Of a stretch of 6,485 nt of DNA, positions 1-5,754 are shown piece by piece (within the stretch, counting starts at the first letter, position 1; each line of letters opens with the position of its first letter). A model generated the notes under the pieces. That model had not been told where the DNA came from, ran no database searches, and worked only from the letters and a program-made list of their open reading frames with translations. The stretch lies in NCBI GenBank assembly GCA_003510795.1, contig DOKP01000038.1, positions 22,562-29,046 of the forward strand, read 5' to 3'. This DNA comes from Candidatus Moraniibacteriota bacterium (lineage in GTDB: Bacteria; Patescibacteriota; Minisyncoccia; Moranbacterales; UBA9337). Both the position numbers and the translations under genes were made by a program.

Positions 1-1
1 A

Positions 2-29
2 GTTATCAGTTCACGGTTCACAGTATCCG
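2..29. repeat. Degenerate heptamer tandem array at left edge
   Basis: Four consecutive 7-bp units fit GTTMWCR loosely: GTTATCA, GTTCACG, GTTCACA and GTATCCG. The array begins at the window edge and may continue to the left. It lies downstream of the minus-strand membrane protein gene. It is followed by AT-only DNA with a perfect 14-bp palindrome at 83-96. I see no gene and no convincing GC-stem terminator in 1-106. Confidence 0.5.
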
Positions 30-106
30 CAAATAAGATCATCTAAATTATTTAAATTAAATTATTTTATATTTATTTAGGATTTTAAATTTAAAAGTTA
101 TTATCG

Positions 107-478
107 CTATTCCCTGCTGAGGAAAAATAATTCTATCAAAAATATTCCCGCTACTGCCAAAAGACCTATCCACCAAGTGAAATATCCTATAGCATTTAAT
201 ATAATAATCAAAACCGCAAGCGTTGCCAAGAGAAACCCTTGACGGAAACTTAGTCCCATCGTTTCAATCGCGCTTTCTCCTCCTAGAAGTTTAACCCTGA
301 GCCAAACTAAAATATTTACCCAAATCCCCAATAGAAAAATCCAAAAACTAAAATAAAACAAAACCTGACCCACAATTCCAGATTTATAAGGGTCGATATT
401 GAATAAAACAAAAAACCAAGCACCTAAGGCCAGCAAGGTACTTAATATTAAACTCCAAATGTAAGCTTTTAGAGACAT
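107..478 (-). CDS. Small four-helix integral membrane protein, function unknown
   Basis: The gene encodes 123 residues, mostly hydrophobic, ending in TAG. Four membrane segments can be drawn at about residues 7-27, 36-60, 80-97 and 102-121. The only notable polar stretch is the loop at 61-79 (RVKLLGGESAIETMGLSFRQ region), which would face the cytoplasm if the N-terminus is cytoplasmic. No signal peptide cleavage site or catalytic motif is visible. The ATG at 478 is the natural start because it leads directly into MSLKAYIWS and the first helix. There is no Shine-Dalgarno sequence upstream. A TTGACA (minus strand, 532-527) lies 48 nt upstream, but no good -10 accompanies it. The gene diverges from the glycosyltransferase gene at 707, and its upstream region is occupied by TCAATAA heptamers. 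I do not recognise the family. A multi-helix small protein of this sort could be a structural or accessory membrane protein. The CDS call is solid; the function is open. Confidence 0.85.
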   Translation of the reverse strand: MSLKAYIWSLILSTLLALGAWFFVLFNIDPYKSGIVGQVLFYFSFWIFLLGIWVNILVWLRVKLLGGESAIETMGLSFRQGFLLATLAVLIIILNAIGYFTWWIGLLAVAGIFLIELFFLSRE

Positions 479-490
479 GGATTTAAATTT

Positions 491-518
491 TCAATATTCA
501 ATAATCAATAATCAATAA
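491..518. repeat. TCAATAA heptamer tandem array
   Basis: Four contiguous 7-bp units: TCAATAT at 491-497, then TCAATAA at 498, 505 and 512. Diverged copies (TCAATG, TCAAAAT) follow to about 537. The array lies 13 bp upstream of the start of the minus-strand membrane protein gene, where its promoter would be expected. Confidence 0.75.
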
Positions 519-580
519 ATTATCAATGTCAAAATTTTCAAGAGCTATTTTTTAAAAACAAAATGCATCTAAAAATTGAA

Positions 581-624
581 TCATTGTAAATTCATTGTAA
601 ATTGAAAAATGTAAATTGTAAATT
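581..624. repeat. Undecamer and heptamer repeats built on ATTGTAAATT
   Basis: TCATTGTAAAT occurs twice in perfect tandem (581-591 and 592-602). It is followed by two GTAAATT heptamers (611-617 and 618-624). An 11-bp word from here, AAATTGTAAAT (613-623), recurs inverted at 4243-4253 in another intergenic region. No coding capacity is visible. Confidence 0.65.
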
Positions 625-671
625 TATTAAAGCTAAATAAATTTTACCTCAAATTGATAAACCGCACAACC

Positions 672-706
672 TTGCCAAATGAGTCTTTTGCTATTATAGT
701 TTAATT
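672..706 (+). promoter_or_regulatory. Sigma70-type promoter giving a probable leaderless mRNA
   Basis: TTGCCA at 672-677 matches the -35 consensus at five of six positions. A 17-bp spacer separates it from TATAGT at 695-700, which matches the -10 consensus at five of six. Six bases (TTAATT) separate the -10 box from the ATG at 707, so the expected transcription start is the A of the start codon itself. This agrees with the absence of any Shine-Dalgarno sequence. Both boxes and the spacing are seen in the sequence; the leaderless start is inferred. Confidence 0.65.
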
Positions 707-2608
707 ATGGAAAACGCTAAAAATAATCGCGATTATAATTTTTTTATCTACCTGTCGCTCTTTGGGATAACCATCAGTTGGGGACTTTTTCTATTGGCGC
801 TTTCGGGTATTTTTTATTGGTGGACAGTATCCATTCTCATAGCTGTCATAGCTGCCAGCGGTTTTCGTTTTATCTTGTCAAACCTGATTAAAATATCCAT
901 CCAATTCTTAATCGTTAATATAATTTTAATCGCGACTGCCACGGTTTTCGTTACCTTTTCTGCGCCTACAGTCTTTTCTGGGCGTGATCAAGGCTCCATC
1001 AGCCAAGCGGCTATCCGCTTAGCCCAAAACGGCCGTTTAGAATTCGCCACGCCAGCCTCCACTGATTTTTTTAACATCAATGTTACTCAAAAAAATAACC
1101 TCAAAAATTGCCTGATTGATAAGCTGGATGATTTCCAAGATACTAATTCGTTAAGATCAAAATTCTACACTGTCTATTGCCAAGCCAAAACATCTTCCAA
1201 AGCCTTTAATTTCCCGGGATTTTATTACACGGCCGACGGTAATTTGGTCACTCAATTTCCCATCGTTTACATCGCTTGGCTAGCTTTGTTCTATTCATTT
1301 TTGGGCATTCTTGGATTTCAAATTGCCAATGGAATCCTTCTTTATTCTTCTCTAATGGCTTTTTATTTATTAATTCACCGCCTCACAAATTTAAGCCAAG
1401 CTTCTTTTAAAATAAAATTTTTTACTCAAATATCCAGCCTAGCCATCATTGCAACTTCTTTTTGTTTCATGTGGTTTAGCAAATTTACCTTGACTGAAAA
1501 CATCGCCATTCCTCTTTTATGGATCGGGATATTAACACTGCTAATCATAACTGGATCCAATACAAAAAGTTTATTCAGAAAAAAATCCACCCTTCTTTTA
1601 TTTTTCTTAAGTTTAGGATTGCTTATTTTTACGCGCATTGAAGGATTGGTTTTTTTCTTGCTCGCTATTTTATATTTAATTGCAAACAAAAATTCCGGCC
1701 GATATTTCAGGAAGAATTTCCTAATTATAGTCTTGCCTCCATTGGTAATCATTGGCGCAATTTTTATCTGGAATTTGCATACGGACATTTATTTTTATAA
1801 ATCAGTTCTCAAAGCTACTTTGGAAAATTTAAGTGAAAATTCCTCAGATATTGCGAAGAATAACAGTCTTTTGACAATTCTAAACCTATTTAAAATTTTT
1901 GGACTCTATGGCATACTTGCGCCGATGTTGTTTGGACTAGCCGGAGTTTTTTATCTAGTTAAAACGAAAAAATATAATCAGTTAATCCCCCTCTTTATAA
2001 TTTTTCCATCATTCTTCTATATCCTCAGTCCGCAAATAACCATGGAGCACCCCTGGATGTTGCGCAGATTTACTTTTTCCATCTTACCGGCATTTATCAT
2101 CTATTCGATAATTTTGATCAACACAGCCTACCGCAAAAAAAATATCCTTCTGGGAATAATTCTCACGCTAATTATTGTTTATTTTAATTTCCCCTCTTTT
2201 TCCCAATATTTAACCTTTATTCCCGATAAAAATCTCCTTAAGGAAACGAAAAAAATCAGCCAAAATTTCTCTGATAAAGATCTTATTTTAGTTGATCAAA
2301 TGTCCAGTGGCAACAATTTTGAAATGATTGATCAGCCGCTGAGCTCCATCTTTGGCAAAAATGCAGTTTATTTTTTTAATGTGGCAGATTTGGACAAAAT
2401 AGACAAAAGCCAATATGAAAAAATATATCTAATCATTCCCGAAACTAGGGAAAAATATTATAGAGAAACATCCCTAAAGAATAAAATGCTTCTGGCGAAA
2501 AATTATTCCATTGAATTTAGCGCCCTGCACGCAGATAAGAAAAATTTCTCTCTGCCAGGCAAAGAAATTACATCAACCAAAGGATTAATTTTTGAATTAA
2601 CTCCCTAA
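707..2608 (+). CDS. Polytopic GT-C fold glycosyltransferase (GT39/ArnT/PMT-like)
   Basis: The gene encodes 633 residues with about 13 membrane helices, starting near residues 11-31, 36-56 and 62-84. After the third helix comes an extracytoplasmic loop with SGRDQGSISQAA (91-102). Asp94 is in the position of the acidic catalytic residue found in the first outer loop of GT-C enzymes. The loop runs to about 180, has two cysteines (135 and 158) that could form a disulfide, and contains FNFPGFYYTADG before helices resume. Later features typical of such enzymes are TLTEN (261-265), RIEG (310-313) and HPWMLRRF (448-455). The last about 130 residues form a soluble domain, probably outside the membrane. 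Family members transfer sugars from polyprenyl-phosphate donors to lipids, glycans or proteins; donor and acceptor here are unknown. The ATG at 707 is supported by the promoter 6 nt upstream. The next gene starts 11 nt after the stop, so the two are probably co-transcribed. Confidence 0.8.
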   Translation: MENAKNNRDYNFFIYLSLFGITISWGLFLLALSGIFYWWTVSILIAVIAASGFRFILSNLIKISIQFLIVNIILIATATVFVTFSAPTVFSGRDQGSISQAAIRLAQNGRLEFATPASTDFFNINVTQKNNLKNCLIDKLDDFQDTNSLRSKFYTVYCQAKTSSKAFNFPGFYYTADGNLVTQFPIVYIAWLALFYSFLGILGFQIANGILLYSSLMAFYLLIHRLTNLSQASFKIKFFTQISSLAIIATSFCFMWFSKFTLTENIAIPLLWIGILTLLIITGSNTKSLFRKKSTLLLFFLSLGLLIFTRIEGLVFFLLAILYLIANKNSGRYFRKNFLIIVLPPLVIIGAIFIWNLHTDIYFYKSVLKATLENLSENSSDIAKNNSLLTILNLFKIFGLYGILAPMLFGLAGVFYLVKTKKYNQLIPLFIIFPSFFYILSPQITMEHPWMLRRFTFSILPAFIIYSIILINTAYRKKNILLGIILTLIIVYFNFPSFSQYLTFIPDKNLLKETKKISQNFSDKDLILVDQMSSGNNFEMIDQPLSSIFGKNAVYFFNVADLDKIDKSQYEKIYLIIPETREKYYRETSLKNKMLLAKNYSIEFSALHADKKNFSLPGKEITSTKGLIFELTP

Positions 2609-2619
2609 TTGCATTTGAA

Positions 2620-3561
2620 ATGAATAACTTAAATATTTCTCAACTAAACAAAAAAGACCAGCGAATTTATTGGTTTGCTAATTTTATCATACTTTCTTTC
2701 TTTCTAATGTTTATTATTTTCACGCTCGCCAGAGTTATTTTCCCTTCCCAATTTTTCACGTATTCATTTGCCAATATAAATAGTTTGAAAAATACTATTA
2801 TGAATATGGCTCAAGCAGATGACAAGATGAATTTTTATGCTTCAACTCCTTTAAATTTTTCCCAGATAGAAATCAATTTAGAGTTAGCTTCACCCGTGGC
2901 TGATTTTAAAAACCAAAAGATTACTCTCCAAAAATCTTACAAAGCTTTTTTCTATCCAGAGGCCAGCTCATTGGATGATCTTAAAAACAAAGAAGAGAAC
3001 AGCCTAGTTTCCATAGATGATTCTGTTTTCATTGTTGGCAACCAAAAAACAACGCCCATTGATAGCACTCTCACTTTTGAAAGCCTGGGCTACAGTTGGG
3101 ACAGCCTCCGACCGAATACTACTGATCTCAGCGCTTATGAAAAGCAAAAATTGGCCGATCTGAATGCCGCTCATCCAACTGGCACGATTTTAAAAACAAC
3201 TTCCGGTTCAACTTATTATTTTATAGAAAATTTCACTAAGAAAAAAATAGTTAATCCCTCTCCGAATAACATCCAAAATGCCATCGCGGTCGACGAAGAA
3301 AGTTTGAATAAATCTGATTTTTGTATTTTAGAAAAAAATAAATTATTCCCCAAGAAATATTCCTGCGAGGTACCCCTCTCTCAGATAGTTGGTTTAATCG
3401 GAAAAGATTATCGTTTTACGCTAGACGGCCTTCCTGCAAATATTCAAATTAAAAAAATAGGCTTAAAATTTGAAAAATCATTAACTCGAGAAAATTTTCA
3501 GTTCTTTCTCGGCGAATTGAAGAAGCGCATGCTTTACCGTTTTGGCTTTAAAGATGCTTAG
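2620..3561 (+). CDS. Membrane-anchored extracytoplasmic protein of unknown function
   Basis: The gene encodes 313 residues. A short charged N-terminus is followed by one membrane helix (about 18-40) with no obvious cleavage site, so this is probably a type II anchored protein with the bulk outside. Residues 75-110 (TPLNFSQIEINLELA and the following strands) and 264-300 (YRFTLDGLPANIQIKKIGLKFE) look like beta-strand-rich segments. The middle, 184-212 (AHPTGTILKTTSGSTYYFIENFTKKKIVN), resembles the short 'GtL.k...vYyi.ngkKr.i' motif seen in many surface proteins of Patescibacteria; this is from memory, not a search. Cys235 and Cys249 could form a disulfide. The gene lies 11 nt after the glycosyltransferase gene and has no Shine-Dalgarno sequence, which suggests operon expression and possibly partnership at the cell surface. 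Its TAG stop is formed by TA of the host sequence plus the first G of the palindromic element. Before insertion the stop would have been TAA, with an identical protein. Confidence 0.8.
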   Translation: MNNLNISQLNKKDQRIYWFANFIILSFFLMFIIFTLARVIFPSQFFTYSFANINSLKNTIMNMAQADDKMNFYASTPLNFSQIEINLELASPVADFKNQKITLQKSYKAFFYPEASSLDDLKNKEENSLVSIDDSVFIVGNQKTTPIDSTLTFESLGYSWDSLRPNTTDLSAYEKQKLADLNAAHPTGTILKTTSGSTYYFIENFTKKKIVNPSPNNIQNAIAVDEESLNKSDFCILEKNKLFPKKYSCEVPLSQIVGLIGKDYRFTLDGLPANIQIKKIGLKFEKSLTRENFQFFLGELKKRMLYRFGFKDA

Positions 3562-3716
3562 GCTCTGTAACAAAATAACTCATACATTTCGCGCTCATTT
3601 TCACGCTATCTTTGTCCAAAAAATTCCTCACAATATCTCGATATTCCTCGTAATTTTTTGAACAAATCTAACGCAAACCTGAACACGAACTGCACAATTT
3701 ATTTTGTTTCAGAGCC
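3561..3716. mobile_element. 156-bp fully palindromic MITE-like element
   Basis: The outer 18 bases of the two ends are inverted copies with one mismatch: GGCTCTGTAACAAAATAA at the left, and GGCTCTGAAACAAAATAA reading inward from the right. The element is flanked by TTA on both sides (3558-3560 and 3717-3719), a 3-bp target duplication. The symmetry is not limited to the ends. The two 78-base halves align without a gap and match at 56 positions, centred on AATATC-TC-GATATT near 3638. No ORF of note is inside, so movement would depend on a transposase elsewhere. A TNA target duplication with ends of this kind is compatible with IS5-family transposases, but I cannot assign a family. It separates two genes that would otherwise be 15 nt apart. 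Confidence 0.8.
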
Positions 3717-3735
3717 TTAAAATAAATTTCATATT

Positions 3736-4125
3736 ATGTTAAAAAATATTCTGTCAAAACCCATCATAATTTACGCCCTGCTAAAAAATATCCTAATAAT
3801 ATTTTTGGTTATTTGGGCTTTCGCCCTTTTGGGAGAAGCTTTTTTGCCTGGATTTGTCTCAACTAATATAAGCTTTTTAAAATTAACGCTTTTGATATTT
3901 GGGGTTATATTTTCTATCTATTTAGTAAGTAAAAAAATAGAAACTCCAGAATCAATGCCTATGGAAATTCCAAAATTCACTTTATTTACTACTATTTTTT
4001 TTGTAATTATCATATCCGGTCTAGCTCTCCTGAAATTTAATTACTTTTCCAATATTACTATAACTTTAACTACTCTCTTGATATTATTTTATTTTTATAA
4101 AGAATTGCTTGATAAAGAAAGGTAA
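3736..4125 (+). CDS. Small four-helix integral membrane protein, function unknown
   Basis: The gene encodes 129 residues. Predicted helices lie at about 14-38, 48-66, 81-101 and 106-122. A lysine/glutamate-containing loop (KKIETPESMPMEIPK, 66-80) separates the second and third helices, and the tail (KELLDKER) is charged. No catalytic motif or signal peptide cleavage site is visible, and I do not recognise the family. The ATG at 3736 follows AT-rich DNA without a Shine-Dalgarno sequence; no other start makes a better N-terminus. If the palindromic element at 3561-3716 is removed together with one TTA, the ATG lies 15 nt after the stop of the preceding gene. It was therefore probably the third gene of the glycosyltransferase operon. 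It must now be read through the element or from a new promoter near the element's right end, where I see only a weak TAAAAT. The architecture resembles the protein at 107-478, but no sequence similarity is evident. Confidence 0.75.
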   Translation: MLKNILSKPIIIYALLKNILIIFLVIWAFALLGEAFLPGFVSTNISFLKLTLLIFGVIFSIYLVSKKIETPESMPMEIPKFTLFTTIFFVIIISGLALLKFNYFSNITITLTTLLILFYFYKELLDKER

Positions 4126-4143
4126 ATTTGTAGTGTTCGCAAT

Positions 4144-4170
4144 GTTTATAAAGTTCTTAAAGTTTATAAA
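4144..4170 (+). repeat. Nonamer array GTTYNTAAR, forward copy
   Basis: Three contiguous 9-bp units, GTTTATAAA, GTTCTTAAA and GTTTATAAA, start 18 bp after the stop of the membrane protein gene, followed by GTAAAG. The array is mirrored by inverted units of the same consensus at 4259-4293. The two could pair in RNA as an AU-rich stem of about 27 bp. Confidence 0.7.
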
Positions 4171-4258
4171 GTAAAGATAAGTAGTTACTATTTTAAATTC
4201 TTATATTTCCAAATTAAATTCCCAAACACACAGCACGGCTACATTTACAATTTGCCAC

Positions 4259-4293
4259 CTTATGAACTTTAAAAACCTTAGGAACCTTATAAC
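4259..4293 (-). repeat. Nonamer array GTTYNTAAR, inverted copy
   Basis: On the minus strand the units read GTTATAAG (one base short), GTTCCTAAG, GTTTTTAAA and GTTCATAAG. They end 8 bp downstream of the glycosyltransferase stop codon. The arrangement with the forward array is symmetrical about the gap between two convergent genes, so it may act as a weak two-way 3'-end structure. There is no GC stem with a U-tract. Confidence 0.7.
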
Positions 4294-4301
4294 TTATTGA
4301 T

Positions 4302-5420
4302 TTATTCCTTAATAAATTCCAAAGTTTCTTTGGCGCATTTTCGCCAAGAAAATTTATTGAGTTGTATTCTGCCCTTTGCTATCATTTCAGATTGCAAACC
4401 AAAATTGTTAATAACTTTAAATATTTTTTGGGCTAATTCTTTCACATCTCGACTTTCAAAATATTCCACCGCTTCGCCCCCCACTTCTTCCAGGCTAGAA
4501 TTCCTAGCGCAAATGACTGGCACATTGGCTGCAAAAGCCTCTAGAACTGGAATTCCAAAACCCTCGTAAAGACTAGGAAAAACAAACACAGCTGCGTTTT
4601 GCTGCAATATTGATAAATCTTCAAAAGGAATCCGCCCAGTTAAGATAATGCTATCTTTTACTGAGCTAGTTTCAATTGCTTTGATAGTTTCTTCCCAGCT
4701 CCAAGCCTTGCCTCCGGCGATAACTAACTTAATGCTGTTTTCATTTTCCTTTTTAAATATTTCAAAAGATTTTACCAAGGTTATTAAATTTTTCCTCGGC
4801 TGAATTGCTCCCACATAAAGCAAATATTTTTTTGGCTTTAAATGATATTTCCTCAACACTTCATTCATGAGTTCGATATCGAATCTTTTTCGATAGAGGT
4901 CGCCATCAAAACCATGATATATCACCCTTATCTTATCTTCTTTTATTTGAGGATAAAATTTTAAAATGTCATTTTTGGTCGACTGAGAAACGGCAATGAT
5001 TTTATCCGCCCTTTTTACTGCCAAATCCGTCAGAAAATTAAGTTGAAACAAATCTCGCTTAGGAAAAGTGTGGGGAAATTGCTTAAAGGCTAAATCATGA
5101 ATGGTAACTACTGTTTTCAAATTTTTTCTTCTCAACAGAGGAATATTATGCATTGGCATCCACAAAATATCCACTTTATCTTTCCAAATATTCCAAGCAA
5201 GTCGAGTCTGAGTCCAGAGCTTAAAGAATTTTAATTTTTTTACCTGATAATTGGGAAAATCTGGTGGCACTAATTCAGGATTAAAATTATTCTTGTGATA
5301 AATAATAAACTCATCTTCGGGAGAGATTTTTCCCAAATATTTAAGCACATTCAAAAGATACACTCTGGTTCCATCAATCCTCTTATTATCCAAATCCGCC
5401 GCCTGAATTGCAATTTTCAT
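4302..5420 (-). CDS. GT4-family (GT-B fold) glycosyltransferase
   Basis: The gene encodes 372 residues, the usual length for the family, and appears complete. The N-terminal acceptor domain starts MKIAIQAADLDNKRIDGTRVYLLNVL, with the DG-T loop near residues 16-18, and continues through PMHNIP (89-94), TIHDLAFKQFP (106-116) and AVSQSTKNDI (143-152). The C-terminal nucleotide-sugar domain begins about residue 197 with YVGAIQPRKNL (202-212). It carries LVIAGG (232-237), LTGRIPFEDLSILQQNA (260-276) and the EX7E motif EGFGIPVLE (Glu286 and Glu294), then SSLEEVGGEA (308-317). The helix FSWRKCAKETLEFI closes the fold. Such enzymes are retaining and transfer a sugar from a nucleotide donor to a lipid-linked or glycan acceptor at the cytoplasmic face of the membrane; the sugar cannot be read from sequence. 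The ATG at 5420 gives the canonical N-terminal strand. No Shine-Dalgarno sequence is present, and an octamer array sits just upstream. It is transcribed convergently with the 707-4125 cluster. Confidence 0.93.
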   Translation of the reverse strand: MKIAIQAADLDNKRIDGTRVYLLNVLKYLGKISPEDEFIIYHKNNFNPELVPPDFPNYQVKKLKFFKLWTQTRLAWNIWKDKVDILWMPMHNIPLLRRKNLKTVVTIHDLAFKQFPHTFPKRDLFQLNFLTDLAVKRADKIIAVSQSTKNDILKFYPQIKEDKIRVIYHGFDGDLYRKRFDIELMNEVLRKYHLKPKKYLLYVGAIQPRKNLITLVKSFEIFKKENENSIKLVIAGGKAWSWEETIKAIETSSVKDSIILTGRIPFEDLSILQQNAAVFVFPSLYEGFGIPVLEAFAANVPVICARNSSLEEVGGEAVEYFESRDVKELAQKIFKVINNFGLQSEMIAKGRIQLNKFSWRKCAKETLEFIKE

Positions 5421-5427
5421 AAATAGT

Positions 5428-5475
5428 CATATTAGCATATTAACATAATAACATTTTAGCATATTAACATACTAG
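5428..5475. repeat. Six-unit octamer tandem array CATNNTAR
   Basis: Six contiguous 8-bp units start at 5428, 5436, 5444, 5452, 5460 and 5468. Each fits CATNNTAR, and a partial CAC follows. Units two to four and five to six share a 16-bp perfect copy (TTAGCATATTAACATA at 5432-5447 and 5456-5471). The array begins 7 bp upstream of the glycosyltransferase ATG, in its promoter region. I could not place a convincing -35/-10 pair in it. Confidence 0.8.
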
Positions 5476-5495
5476 CACAAACAGCGACGACATTT

Positions 5496-5621
5496 TTATT
5501 TATTAGAGGAGGAATTAGCACGCGAGAAGATTTCCTTGATGCGGGAGTTCCAAGAAAAATGATCTTAAACTCTCTGGCTGATCTGCCTGCTCGCCTCGGT
5601 ATTTTCGTCTAAAAAAATACC
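5496..5621 (-). pseudogene. Probable decayed C-terminal remnant of a glycosyltransferase
   Basis: Read on the minus strand from 5621, one frame gives GIFLDENTEASRQISQRV, a TAA stop at 5567-5565, then DHFSWNSRIKEIFSRANSSSNK and a second TAA at 5498-5496. The pattern of a buried GIF-type strand, a helix of about 15 residues and an FSW-x-x-R-I-K-E-I closing helix is that of the last about 45 residues of GT4-type enzymes; the intact neighbour ends with NKFSWRKCAKETLEFI. A single A-to-T change would turn a Lys codon into the internal stop. This stretch has a more coding-like, GC-richer composition than its surroundings. Nothing upstream (towards 5750) continues the protein, so it is 5'-truncated as well. 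The plus strand also has an open frame here (ending with TAA at 5612) but no start codon or known pattern. Confidence 0.45.
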
Positions 5622-5635
5622 ACAAAAAGTCAACC

Positions 5636-5666
5636 AAGCCTAGTTTCCAAACGGAACACTAGGCTT
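5636..5666. other. Strong hairpin between the remnant and the terminator
   Basis: The arms AAGCCTAGT (5636-5644) and ACTAGGCTT (5658-5666) are perfect complements. The stem extends inward with TTCC (5645-5648) and GGAA (5653-5656), a single bulged C at 5657 and an AAAC loop. A loose T-rich tract follows about 7 nt later on the plus strand, and another about 7 nt later on the minus strand. It could be a second, weaker terminator in either direction. It may also mark the breakpoint where the glycosyltransferase remnant was truncated. Confidence 0.55.
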
Positions 5667-5692
5667 GAATTAATTTTTATTAAGTTTAATAT

Positions 5693-5727
5693 AAAAAACC
5701 CGAGAAAACGTTAATTTGTTTCTCGGG
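5693..5727 (-). terminator. Intrinsic terminator of the Cys-rich protein gene
   Basis: On the minus strand a 9-bp perfect stem forms between 5727-5719 and 5707-5699 (CCCGAGAAA and its complement) with an 11-nt loop. It is followed directly by six T residues (5698-5693). It begins 27 nt after the TGA stop of the gene at 5755-6102, in the right orientation. It is the only textbook rho-independent terminator in the window. Confidence 0.9.
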
Positions 5728-5754
5728 CTTGAGTATATGGGACTCATTAGCTCA

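Noticed and set aside
484..532. Promoter for the 107-478 gene based on TTGACA at 532-527 (minus strand)
   Set aside because: At spacers of 16-18 bp the candidate -10 boxes match only about three of six positions, so it is not supported.
1426..1788. 120-residue open frame on the minus strand inside the GT-C gene
   Set aside because: It is antisense to clear membrane helices of the glycosyltransferase and has a Lys-rich composition expected from reading AT-rich helices backwards.
3704..3735. Promoter for the 3736 gene created by the right end of the element
   Set aside because: TAAAAT at 3718-3723 lacks a matching -35, and the other candidate boxes are poor.
4297..4569. 90-residue open frame on the plus strand
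   Set aside because: It lies wholly antisense to the conserved C-terminal part of the GT4 gene, which has clear family motifs.
4144..5475. CRISPR array
   Set aside because: The repeat units are 8-9 bp, degenerate and directly abutting without spacers, and no cas gene is present.
5502..5612. Plus-strand open frame preceded by AGAGGAGG
   Set aside because: No start codon follows the SD-like sequence at a usable distance, and the minus-strand reading better fits a known protein pattern.
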